Assembly (NCBI RefSeq): GCF_020858115.1
Contig: NZ_JACYMM010000014.1
Coordinates: 1 to 64,000 of the forward strand
From: Janthinobacterium sp. FW305-129
GTDB lineage: Bacteria > Pseudomonadota > Gammaproteobacteria > Burkholderiales > Burkholderiaceae_D
Direction: 5' to 3'
DNA length: 64,000 bases
Numbering within the stretch: position 1 is the first letter of the stretch; each line of letters opens with the position of its first letter. Below are positions 27,658 through 35,296 of this stretch, piece after piece. The translations under genes and the position numbers were made by a program. The notes beneath the pieces are model-generated. The model was not told where the DNA came from. It made no database searches and saw only the letters and a list, made by a program, of their open reading frames with translations.

Positions 27658-27876
27658 TTAGTAATGCGGCGGACGTTCGTTGACCAGCCCGCCATTCGCC
27701 TGCTGCGCCCCGTCGCGCACGTGCTCGCCCAGCTTGTGCAGCATCGCTTCCAATTGATCGATGCGCTTGCCCTGCTGGTACACCATCTGGTTCAGCGACT
27801 CGACCAGGTCTTCCTGCTGCGCCAGCTTGATTTCGATATCGACGAAACGTGTTTCCATCTGTTCTGCATTGTCCAT
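27658..27876 (-). CDS. slyX: SlyX family protein
   Basis: A 72-residue protein of the SlyX family. It has the coiled-coil core METRFVDIEIKLAQQEDLVE and LNQMVYQQGKRIDQLEAML, and ends in the characteristic PPHY. It is cytoplasmic and probably oligomeric. The biochemical role of SlyX is not established. It stands alone between the second M3 peptidase and the toxin-antitoxin pair. Confidence 0.9.
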   Translation of the reverse strand: MDNAEQMETRFVDIEIKLAQQEDLVESLNQMVYQQGKRIDQLEAMLHKLGEHVRDGAQQANGGLVNERPPHY

Positions 27877-28035
27877 GGTGCTCTCGGTGATTCCTGACTG
27901 AAAGGGGGCATTCTACCGCCGCAGCGGCGTGAGCCAGGACAAACTCCCTTCATTCCCCGCCGGACGGGCTGCGATTTCTGTTTATTCTTCCTGTATGGGC
28001 TCAAACCGCTTGACGAATGAGAACAAACGATTACA

Positions 28036-28416
28036 ATGAACACACCAACGCCGCCCGAACCAGTACTCATCGATACGCGCAAGACGGCCGAATACCGGCG
28101 CTGGGAAGATGGTTTGCACGATGTGGCGGCCGCCGCCATCGATGCCCGCATCAAGCATTTGCAGCACGGTAAGAAGGGCGACTGGCGCCCTGTGGGCGAA
28201 GGCGTGTGCGAACTGCGCTTTTTACAGACGGGGCCGGGCTGGCGCGTGTATTTTCATGAAACGAATCGGGGCACCCTGATCTTGCTGCTGCTCGGTGGCA
28301 ACAAATCCAGCCAGCAACGCGACATCAAGCAGGCGCAAGCGATCCTCAGCGAGCTGAAAGCCCGGCAGGCGGCCATCCGGAAAGCGGCGGCATCCACAGG
28401 AGCACGAAAGCAATGA
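28036..28416 (+). CDS. RelE/ParE-superfamily toxin (HigB-like addiction module killer)
   Basis: A 126-residue protein of the phage-derived Gp49-like/HigB group of toxins. LQHGKKGDWRPVGEGVCELRFLQTGPGWRVYF and the following LLLLLGGNKSSQQRDIKQA match the usual core of these mRNA-cleaving or translation-inhibiting toxins. The antitoxin gene starts within its stop codon (ATGA overlap), toxin first, as in higBA. There is no Shine-Dalgarno sequence before ATG 28036. A TTGACG/TACAAT promoter-like pair (16-bp spacing) overlaps the start codon, so if it is used the transcript would begin after this ATG. Growth inhibition is inferred from the family. Confidence 0.82.
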   Translation: MNTPTPPEPVLIDTRKTAEYRRWEDGLHDVAAAAIDARIKHLQHGKKGDWRPVGEGVCELRFLQTGPGWRVYFHETNRGTLILLLLGGNKSSQQRDIKQAQAILSELKARQAAIRKAAASTGARKQ

Positions 28417-28769
28417 ACCAACATATCGACCACGACACCTTCGACCTCGACGACCTGGAAGCATTAGGCCTGAGCAAATTTGACCCAACGCAACATCTGA
28501 CCAGCAAGGCCGCCGTGGCCGCCTACATGAGCGAAATCGTCGCCACCGGCAACGCGGAACTGTTCCAGTCCGCCATGAACGACGTGGTGCGCGCCTACGG
28601 CATGGGCAAGGTGGCGGCCAGGGCCGACATCACGCGCGAAGGCGCATATAAAGCCTTGCGCGAAGGCAGCAAGCCGCGCTTTGAAACCATTTTAAAGATG
28701 CTCGATGCGCTGGGCATGCAGCTGGCCATCGTGCCGAAAACCACGCCCGACGGCGCAGTGGAAGCGTGA
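28413..28769 (+). CDS. HigA-like antitoxin (addiction module antidote, HTH)
   Basis: A 118-residue protein with an Asp/Glu-rich N-terminus (DHDTFDLDDLEALGLSKFD) that probably wraps the toxin, and a Xre-like helix-turn-helix in the C-terminal half (GMGKVAARADITREGAYKAL, then FETILKMLDALGMQLAI). This matches the addiction-module antidote family that partners with this kind of toxin. Its ATG overlaps the toxin stop by 4 nt. It likely represses the pair's own promoter. It converges on rep with an 8-bp gap. Confidence 0.85.
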   Translation: MNQHIDHDTFDLDDLEALGLSKFDPTQHLTSKAAVAAYMSEIVATGNAELFQSAMNDVVRAYGMGKVAARADITREGAYKALREGSKPRFETILKMLDALGMQLAIVPKTTPDGAVEA

Positions 28770-28776
28770 ACGCTGC

Positions 28777-30837
28777 TTAAGCCTTCGGCGCGGCCAGCAA
28801 GGCCTTCATGCGCGCCAGACGTTCTTTCGGCGAAATCACTTCCGCTTCCGTCGGCACGGCGTCGCCCACGTCGAGTTGCATTTCCTTGATGAAACGCGAC
28901 GGATCGCAATGGACTTGCTCGCCCGCCCGCTTGCGCTTCTTGCACCAGGTGACGTGCAAGGTGCGCTGGGCGCGCGTAATGCCCACATACATCAGCCGCC
29001 GCTCTTCCTGGATGCGCGCGGCGATGGTTTCGGCGGGCGCGTCCGCGTCGCCCTTATGCGGCAAGATCCCCTCTTCCACGCCGACCAGGAACACGTGCGG
29101 AAACTCCAGGCCTTTCGACGCGTGCAGGGTGGACATGCGCACGGCGTCCTGCTCCTCGTCCTTGCCTTCCAGCATGGTCATCAGGGCCACCATCTGCGTC
29201 AGTTCCAGCACGTTCTTTTCTTCGCCATCGCGGTCCTTGCCGCCCCGGCCCCGCTCCTTGAGCCAGTTGACGAATTCGAGCACGTTCTGCCACTTGCTTT
29301 GCGCTTGCCGTTCCTCGAAGGCATCGTACAGATACGATTCGTAGTGGATTTCCTTCATCATGTCGTCCAGCACTTCGGCCGCGTTGTCGCCGCTGCCGGC
29401 CGCGCCGGGGCGGCTGGCGCGCGATTCGAGGTCGTTGATGAAGTTGCAGAAGTCGCGCAGCGGTCCCAGCTGGCGGTCCGTCAGCTTGGCCTCGATGCCG
29501 CCTTTAAAGACGGCCTGGAACAGCGAGCACTGCCACTGCCCCGAAAACGCGCCCAGCACTTCCAGGGTCGACTGCCCCACGCCGCGGCGCGGCGTCGTCA
29601 CGGCGCGAATGAAGGCCGGGTCGTCGTCTTCGTTGGCCAGCAAACGCAGGTAGCTGATAATGTCCTTGATCTCGGCCTTATCAAAAAAACTCTGGCCGCC
29701 CGAAATCGTGTACGGAATGCGTTCCTTGCGCAGACATTGCTCGATGATCCGTGCCTGGTGGTTGCCCCGGTACAGAATCGCGTAATCGGAAAATTTGTTC
29801 TTGCGCTCGAAATGGTCGGCCGAGATCATGATGGCGACCTGCTCCGCCTCCTGCTCGTCCGTCTGCATGCCCAGCACCTTGATCGGCTCGCCCAGGCCGT
29901 GCTCCGACCACAGCGACTTTTCGAACAATTTCGGATTATTGCCGATGACGGCATTGGCCGCATTGAGCACGCGCATGGTGGAGCGGTAATTCTGCTCCAG
30001 TTTGATCACGCGCAAATCGGGGAAATCCGTTTCCAGCGTTTTCAGATTTTCCACCGTGGCGCCGCGCCACGCATAGATCGCCTGGTCGTCGTCGCCCACG
30101 GCCGTAAACATCGGTTTCTTGCCGATACCCGTCACCATCAGTTTCACCAGTTCGTACTGGCAGGTATTCGTATCCTGGTATTCATCGACGAGCAGGTAGC
30201 GCAAACGCCGCTGCCACTTGTCGCGCACGGGGCCATTGTTGCGGAACAATTCCACGGGCAAGCGGATCAGATCGTCGAAATCGACGGCCTGGTAGGCGGA
30301 CAGCGTGGCCACATAGCTGCGGTAGATGCGCGCCGCGTTCGCTTCATCTTCATCCTTGGCTTGCGCCAGGGCCATGTCCGGGTCGATCAGGCCATTTTTC
30401 CACAGCGACATGGCATTCTGGATGCCGCGGATCACCTGTTTATCGGTGGTAATGGCGAGGTCTTGCACCAAGGAAAAACAATCGTCGCTATCCATGATGG
30501 AAAAGCGGTCTTTCAAGCCCACGCCATTGGCTTCCTGGCGCAGGATTTTCACGCCCAGCGAGTGGAAGGTCGACACCGTCAACTGCTTGGCCTGGCGCGG
30601 CTGCTTCAAGAGCTTGGCGATGCGTTCCTGCATTTCCAGCGCCGCCTTGTTGGTGAAGGTCAGCGCGGCGATGGTGCGCGGGTCGTAGCCCCGGTCTTCG
30701 ATCAGATGGGCGATCTTTTGCGTGATCACGCGCGTCTTGCCCGAACCGGCGCCCGCCAGCACGAGACAAGGGCCGTCGAGGTAGGTAACCGCTTCGCTTT
30801 GGGGCGCATTCAGACCGAACTGTGGTGCTTTGGACAT
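28777..30837 (-). CDS. rep: ATP-dependent DNA helicase Rep
   Basis: A 686-residue UvrD/Rep superfamily 1 helicase moving 3' to 5' on single-stranded DNA and helping forks restart. Motif I AGAGSGKTR is near residue 28, followed by TFTNKAALEM, the DEYQDTN box, VGDDDQAIYAWRGA, KLEQNYRS and VGITRA. FNVADIS-like spacing and the GPCLVLAGAGSGKTRVIT start identify Rep rather than UvrD. ATG 30837 (MSKAPQFGLNAPQSEAV) gives the family's usual N-terminus; the longer form from 30954 adds unrelated residues. priA, another replication-restart gene, is 4.5 kb away. Confidence 0.95.
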   Translation of the reverse strand: MSKAPQFGLNAPQSEAVTYLDGPCLVLAGAGSGKTRVITQKIAHLIEDRGYDPRTIAALTFTNKAALEMQERIAKLLKQPRQAKQLTVSTFHSLGVKILRQEANGVGLKDRFSIMDSDDCFSLVQDLAITTDKQVIRGIQNAMSLWKNGLIDPDMALAQAKDEDEANAARIYRSYVATLSAYQAVDFDDLIRLPVELFRNNGPVRDKWQRRLRYLLVDEYQDTNTCQYELVKLMVTGIGKKPMFTAVGDDDQAIYAWRGATVENLKTLETDFPDLRVIKLEQNYRSTMRVLNAANAVIGNNPKLFEKSLWSEHGLGEPIKVLGMQTDEQEAEQVAIMISADHFERKNKFSDYAILYRGNHQARIIEQCLRKERIPYTISGGQSFFDKAEIKDIISYLRLLANEDDDPAFIRAVTTPRRGVGQSTLEVLGAFSGQWQCSLFQAVFKGGIEAKLTDRQLGPLRDFCNFINDLESRASRPGAAGSGDNAAEVLDDMMKEIHYESYLYDAFEERQAQSKWQNVLEFVNWLKERGRGGKDRDGEEKNVLELTQMVALMTMLEGKDEEQDAVRMSTLHASKGLEFPHVFLVGVEEGILPHKGDADAPAETIAARIQEERRLMYVGITRAQRTLHVTWCKKRKRAGEQVHCDPSRFIKEMQLDVGDAVPTEAEVISPKERLARMKALLAAPKA

Positions 30838-31046
30838 CAGGGTATTTCCGCAGGGAACAGCAGCCCATTGTAACAGCGTCGCGCCCGCCATTTGCACGGC
30901 GAGATCTGCATGAAAAACAGGCAACGGCATTGATATATCGCCATATGCAGCCATCTTGGCCGCTGCAATGCGTGCGGCGCGGCCACGCCTGGAGTACCAT
31001 TCCGCCTATATCGCCCGCGCGCGCCCACTTACCGAATGGCAGTCCC

Positions 31047-31532
31047 ATGAAATTTGAACACCTGATTGAAATCAACGATCCTTTGAACCCGCTGATCGAC
31101 ACCCTGACCCTGGAACAGGTCTGGCGCGGCCTCGTCTTGCGCGCCGAGTCGCCCAAGCTGTTCGTGCCGCACCTCGATGAATGCCGGATCAGCGAGCGCT
31201 GCGATGCCGGTTTCGCGCGCAGCCTGCGCTATGGCGAGCTGGTCATCAACGACAAGGTGGTGCTGGTGCCGCAACTGCAGGTGCGCTACGAAGTGCCGGC
31301 GCAGAAAGACATCAGCGCCTCCTCGCTGGTGATGACCATCGAGATGCCCGACGAAGCGAGCCTGTGGGTGCGCTTCCAGTACGACGACGGCCACGACGCG
31401 GCCACCGATGCGGCCAACGCCCTGTACGACGACTTCCGCCGCTCCGCCTACAAGGAGTCCGACATCGACACCGTGCGCATCATGCGCGAGCTGGCGCTTG
31501 AGGGACGGCTGGATGCGGGTCTGCTGAATTAA
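31047..31532 (+). CDS. DUF1857 / AtaL-like START-fold protein
   Basis: A 161-residue protein starting MKFEHLIEINDPLNPLIDTL, the hallmark of the DUF1857 (AtaL-like) family, with the SRPBCC/START-like ligand-binding fold. WRGLVLRAESPKLFVPHLDE and the C-terminal DDFRRSAYKESDID are also typical. It probably binds a small hydrophobic ligand, but none is known. ATG 31047 was chosen from the family N-terminus; a longer in-frame extension upstream (to about 30822) runs over the rep promoter region and looks non-coding. Confidence 0.88.
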   Translation: MKFEHLIEINDPLNPLIDTLTLEQVWRGLVLRAESPKLFVPHLDECRISERCDAGFARSLRYGELVINDKVVLVPQLQVRYEVPAQKDISASSLVMTIEMPDEASLWVRFQYDDGHDAATDAANALYDDFRRSAYKESDIDTVRIMRELALEGRLDAGLLN

Positions 31533-31541
31533 CCTCCCGCG

Positions 31542-32663
31542 CTAAATTCTTGCGCTGCGGCCCCATAACTGGTCGGGGCGAAATTGCAGTCCCGCCTGCT
31601 CCGCGCTGAGCACTTCGCGGATGGCGTGCAAGTCCACGCGCGTGTCGCGCCGCAGCGGCACGTCCAGGCGCGCGCCGCGGGGGCCGATCAGCGATTGCAC
31701 GTGCGGCGTGGTGGCATTCAAGCCCTTGCGCGTGACGACGCCGATTTCGCCATTCAACAGCTTGACGAAGGTGCCGACGGGGTAGATGCCCAGCTCGCGT
31801 ACCAGCAAGGATGCCAGCGGCGCATCCAGCGTGGCCTTGTCGGCCATCAACATTTCGCGCAGGGCCACGTTCGGCAGCAAAGGCTGGCGGTAGCTGCGCT
31901 TCGAGACGCGCGCGCAATAGCGGTCGGCCAGCATGATCAGGCGGGCGCCGATGCCGATCGCCTCGCCTTGCGTGCCCAGCGGATAGCCGCTGCCATCGAT
32001 ATTTTCATGATGCTGCAGCACGGCTTGCAGCCAGACGGCGTCCGTCACGCCCGCCGCACGCAGCAAGTCGACACCCGCTTGCGGATGGGCGCGCAAATAG
32101 GCGCGTTCCTGCGCATCCAGCGGGCCCGCCTTGTGCTGGAAATCCGCATGGCGTTCCAGCATGCCCACATTCATGCTCAGCGCGGCCAGCACCACGCTGC
32201 GGATCACATCGTCACCGAGTTTCAGGGCGCGCGCCAGCAGGGCCGCGATGACGGCCGTATCGACGCTGTGCCGCACGGCAAAGTCGCCCGCGCCCTGGTT
32301 GTGCAGGATGCAGGCCAGCGCCACGTCGGCGTCCAGAACAACGGCCTCTTCCACCAGCTGCGCCAGCGCGGCCAGCGGTGCGTGGCTGCCCGCTTGCCCG
32401 GCCGCGATGGATGGCAAGACGAGGGCCAGGCCCGCCGTGACGAGGTTCAGCATGCGCAGGGCCGACGGCGCTTCCGTGGCCGTGCGCGGCACGTCGGCGC
32501 TGGTATCGGCGATGACGCCGCGCGCCAGCAGCAATGCGATCTGGTTCTCGCTGCTGATGACATGGCCCAGCCTGGCCAGCAAGCCGCCCGTTTCACTGTG
32601 CACGTCCCAGGGCAGGGCCACGCCCAGCGCGAGTTCTCCCGCGTAAATGCGCCGAATTTTCAC
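31542..32663 (-). CDS. Degenerate HD-GYP domain protein
   Basis: A 373-residue protein. The N-terminal 110 residues are a DUF3391-like or linker region, and the HD-GYP fold covers about 115-300. H132 (RHSV), H193 (RAHPQAG), H218-H219 and GYP at 226-228 (NIDGSGYP), and D247 (MLADRYCAR) are present, but the defining HD pair is replaced by M164-N165 in LAALSMNVGML. HD-GYP domains hydrolyse cyclic-di-GMP with a bound metal pair, so loss of HD suggests no or low hydrolysis, and a binding or scaffolding role is possible. The C-terminal 70 residues are unassigned. It does not share an operon with its neighbours. Confidence 0.8.
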   Translation of the reverse strand: MKIRRIYAGELALGVALPWDVHSETGGLLARLGHVISSENQIALLLARGVIADTSADVPRTATEAPSALRMLNLVTAGLALVLPSIAAGQAGSHAPLAALAQLVEEAVVLDADVALACILHNQGAGDFAVRHSVDTAVIAALLARALKLGDDVIRSVVLAALSMNVGMLERHADFQHKAGPLDAQERAYLRAHPQAGVDLLRAAGVTDAVWLQAVLQHHENIDGSGYPLGTQGEAIGIGARLIMLADRYCARVSKRSYRQPLLPNVALREMLMADKATLDAPLASLLVRELGIYPVGTFVKLLNGEIGVVTRKGLNATTPHVQSLIGPRGARLDVPLRRDTRVDLHAIREVLSAEQAGLQFRPDQLWGRSARI

Positions 32664-32827
32664 ATCGTCTCCATCATCGCCTGCACCCGCTTGTTTTTAC
32701 CATCGTGGCATCAGCGGCATGTACCAATTGAAATGTTTTTTGCTTTTAATCAATATTTCAATGTGGCAGCGATGATCGCGCAATCATGTGCGCTTGTCTA
32801 CAAAATTGTGTAAATATCAAAATTGCA

Positions 32828-34276
32828 TCAGACGCCAGGCGAGCAGTCGGCGCAGCCGGGCGCGTGTTCCGGGTCTTTTTCCAGGTGCAGGGCCAGTTCG
32901 CGCAAGGCCGTGCGCACGCCTTCCTCGATGACGGGGTGGTAGAACGGCATGTCGAGCATGGCGGGCACCGTCAGCTGCGCCTGGCATGCCCACGCCAGCA
33001 AATGGCCCAGGTGTTCCGCCCGCGGGCCGATCAGCTCGGCGCCAAGAAAGCGCTTGCTGCCGAATTCCGCATACACGCGCAGCAAGCCCTGGTTTTGCAG
33101 CATCACGCGGCTGCGGCCCTGGTTGCCGAACGACACGGCGCCGACGGCGAAGCGGCCCGCGTGGCTCACGCACAGCTGCTGGTAGGTGGCGCCCACGGTG
33201 GCGATCTGCGGCTCCGTGAAGGCGATCGCCAGCGGCGTGCGGCGCAAGCCAGGCTTGACGTCAGGAAAGCGCGCCGCGTTGTCGCCCGCGATGCGGCCCT
33301 CGTCGGCCGCTTCGGGCAGCAGCGGCAAGGCGTTGTCGGCATCGCCCGCGATGAAGATGGCGCTCTTGCCGCACTGCATGGTGTGCGGGTCATGCAGGGG
33401 GATGCCGTGACGGTCGAGCTCGATTTGCGCCGTTTCCAGGCCGATGTGATCTACGTTCGGACGGCGGCCGATGGCGGCCAGCACATACTCGAACTGCTCG
33501 GTTTTTTCCGCGCCCGCGTCGTCGCGGCTGGTCAGCAGGATGCCGCCGCCGTCCGGCGTTGTTGCCATGTGCGCGACCTGGGTCATGAAACGGATATCGA
33601 GTTCGCGCGCCAGCACGGCGTCGGCCTCCCGCAGCACCAGCGGATCCGTCAGCTGGGCGACTTTATTGCCGCGCGCAAACACCGTCACGCGCACGCCCAG
33701 CCGCGCCAGCGCCTGTCCCAGTTCCAGGCCGATGACGCCGCTGCCGACCACGGCGACCGATTGCGGCAAGTCCGTCCATTCGAACACGGCGTCGCTGGTG
33801 ATGACGCGCTGGCCCGCCGATTGCCACTCGGGCGGCACGATGGGCGTGGAACCGGTGGCGATGACGACGCTGGCGGCTTCGACAATCGTGTGTTCATCGA
33901 CCTGCAATTTTCCGGGGGAAATAAACCGCGCGTGGCCGCGCAGCTTTTCTTCGTCGGGTATGGCGTTGACGCCGTCGAGCACGAAGCCGACAAAGCGGTC
34001 GCGCTCGCTGCGCACCCTGGCCATCACTTGCCGGCCGTCGATGCGCACGGGACCGGGATGCACGCCAAAAGCGGGCGCGGCGGCCACCGCATGGGCCGCC
34101 TCGGCCGCCGCGATCAAGAGTTTGCTGGGCATGCAGCCGACCCTGGCGCAGGTCGTGCCGTACGGCCCGCTTTCGATCATCAGCACGCGCTTGCCCTGCA
34201 TGCTCGCAGCCTTGCGCGCCGTCATGCCGGCCGTGCCGCCGCCGATCACGGCCACATCCACTTGTATCGTCTTCAT
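32828..34276 (-). CDS. Dihydrolipoamide-dehydrogenase-like pyridine nucleotide-disulfide oxidoreductase
   Basis: A 482-residue FAD protein of the class I disulfide reductase family. GGGTAGMTARKAA binds FAD, the redox pair is in CARVGC, VVGSGVIGLELGQ binds the pyridine nucleotide, IFIAGDADN is the second FAD motif, and HPVIEEG near the C-terminus carries the catalytic His-Glu. There is no dehydrogenase-complex E2 gene nearby, so the physiological partner is unclear; it may reduce another disulfide. ATG 34276 starts the core sequence; in-frame ATG 34288 and GTG 34306 are alternatives. It is transcribed divergently from the ArgP-like regulator. Confidence 0.85.
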   Translation of the reverse strand: MKTIQVDVAVIGGGTAGMTARKAASMQGKRVLMIESGPYGTTCARVGCMPSKLLIAAAEAAHAVAAAPAFGVHPGPVRIDGRQVMARVRSERDRFVGFVLDGVNAIPDEEKLRGHARFISPGKLQVDEHTIVEAASVVIATGSTPIVPPEWQSAGQRVITSDAVFEWTDLPQSVAVVGSGVIGLELGQALARLGVRVTVFARGNKVAQLTDPLVLREADAVLARELDIRFMTQVAHMATTPDGGGILLTSRDDAGAEKTEQFEYVLAAIGRRPNVDHIGLETAQIELDRHGIPLHDPHTMQCGKSAIFIAGDADNALPLLPEAADEGRIAGDNAARFPDVKPGLRRTPLAIAFTEPQIATVGATYQQLCVSHAGRFAVGAVSFGNQGRSRVMLQNQGLLRVYAEFGSKRFLGAELIGPRAEHLGHLLAWACQAQLTVPAMLDMPFYHPVIEEGVRTALRELALHLEKDPEHAPGCADCSPGV

Positions 34277-34405
34277 GGTGCTGTCCATCCCACTGAGGTT
34301 GCTCACAGTGTTCGATACTACCCGTTTGCCGAAAATAAGGTTTTACTTTGCAGCAATATATGCATTAGTATAACTAATCGTTTTCAAAATTTATAAGCTG
34401 AGCTA

Positions 34406-35296
34406 ATGGGATCACTCGATTATCGCGCGCTGGCCGTGCTGGACGCCGTCGCCAGCCATGGCAGTTTCGACAAGGCCGCCCTGGCGCTGGGCATCACCCA
34501 GTCGGCCGTCTCGCAGCGCATCAAGGCGCTGGAAGACGCCAGCGGACGCTTGCTGATCATCCGTGGCCAGCCGGCCGTGCCGACGGGCCTGGGCCAGCGA
34601 TTGATCGTGCATCACCGCAACGTCAAGCTGATGGAAGCGTCGCTCGACATCGACCTGGGCAACAGCGTCAGCATGCCGGAAATCGCCATCGCCATCGATG
34701 CCGACAGCCTGGCCACGTGGTTTCCCGACACCTTGTCCGCCCTGCTGGCGCCGCCCCGCTGCCAGCTCGACGTGCGCCTGGCCGACAGCGACAGCGCCTT
34801 GCAGATGGTGCGCGACGGCTCCGTGTTCGGCTGCGTGGCGGCAGAGTCCGGCACGGCGATCGACGCGGCGGCCGCCACCAGCGTCACGCCGCTGGGCACC
34901 TTGCGCTATGTCTGCGTGGCCACGCCCGTGTTTGCCGGGCACTGGTTCGGCGATGGTTTTATTGCCGAGGCGGTACAACTGGCGCCGGCCGTGGTGGGCC
35001 AGCACGGCTTGCTGGCGCGTTTCCTCGCGGAACAATTGAGCATGCGCGAACCGTTTCCGCACCACACCTTGCCCGTGGAAGCGGCGCGCCGCGCCTGCGT
35101 CCAGGATGGCCTGGCCTACGGCCTGATGCCGCAGCGCCTGGCCGCGCAGGCGCTGGCGACGGACCGTCTCGTCGATCTGATGCCGGGCAGCACCCTGGAC
35201 GTACCGCTGAGCTGGCATGCGTGGACCCTGGACACGCCGTTTACCAAGCTGTTGTCGGAACAGATCGTCAAAGCCGGGCGCGACTACCTGGCTTAA
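34406..35296 (+). CDS. argP: ArgP/IciA-type LysR-family regulator
   Basis: A 296-residue LysR-type regulator. The helix-turn-helix is in SFDKAALALGITQSAVSQRI (residues about 20-39), and the pattern LDYRALAVLDAVASHGSFDKA and IDADSLATWFPDTLSALL follows ArgP, the arginine/lysine-responsive regulator that controls the argO exporter in E. coli. argO is not next to it here, so its targets are unknown; the divergent oxidoreductase gene is a candidate because their shared 130-bp gap would hold the sites. Symbol based on similarity, not proven orthology. Confidence 0.78.
   Translation: MGSLDYRALAVLDAVASHGSFDKAALALGITQSAVSQRIKALEDASGRLLIIRGQPAVPTGLGQRLIVHHRNVKLMEASLDIDLGNSVSMPEIAIAIDADSLATWFPDTLSALLAPPRCQLDVRLADSDSALQMVRDGSVFGCVAAESGTAIDAAAATSVTPLGTLRYVCVATPVFAGHWFGDGFIAEAVQLAPAVVGQHGLLARFLAEQLSMREPFPHHTLPVEAARRACVQDGLAYGLMPQRLAAQALATDRLVDLMPGSTLDVPLSWHAWTLDTPFTKLLSEQIVKAGRDYLA

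Noticed and set aside
32727..32762. ATTGAAAT/ATTTCAAT inverted repeat in the gap before the HD-GYP gene
   Set aside because: AT-rich intergenic sequence with a 20-bp spacer; chance is plausible and no neighbour needs it.
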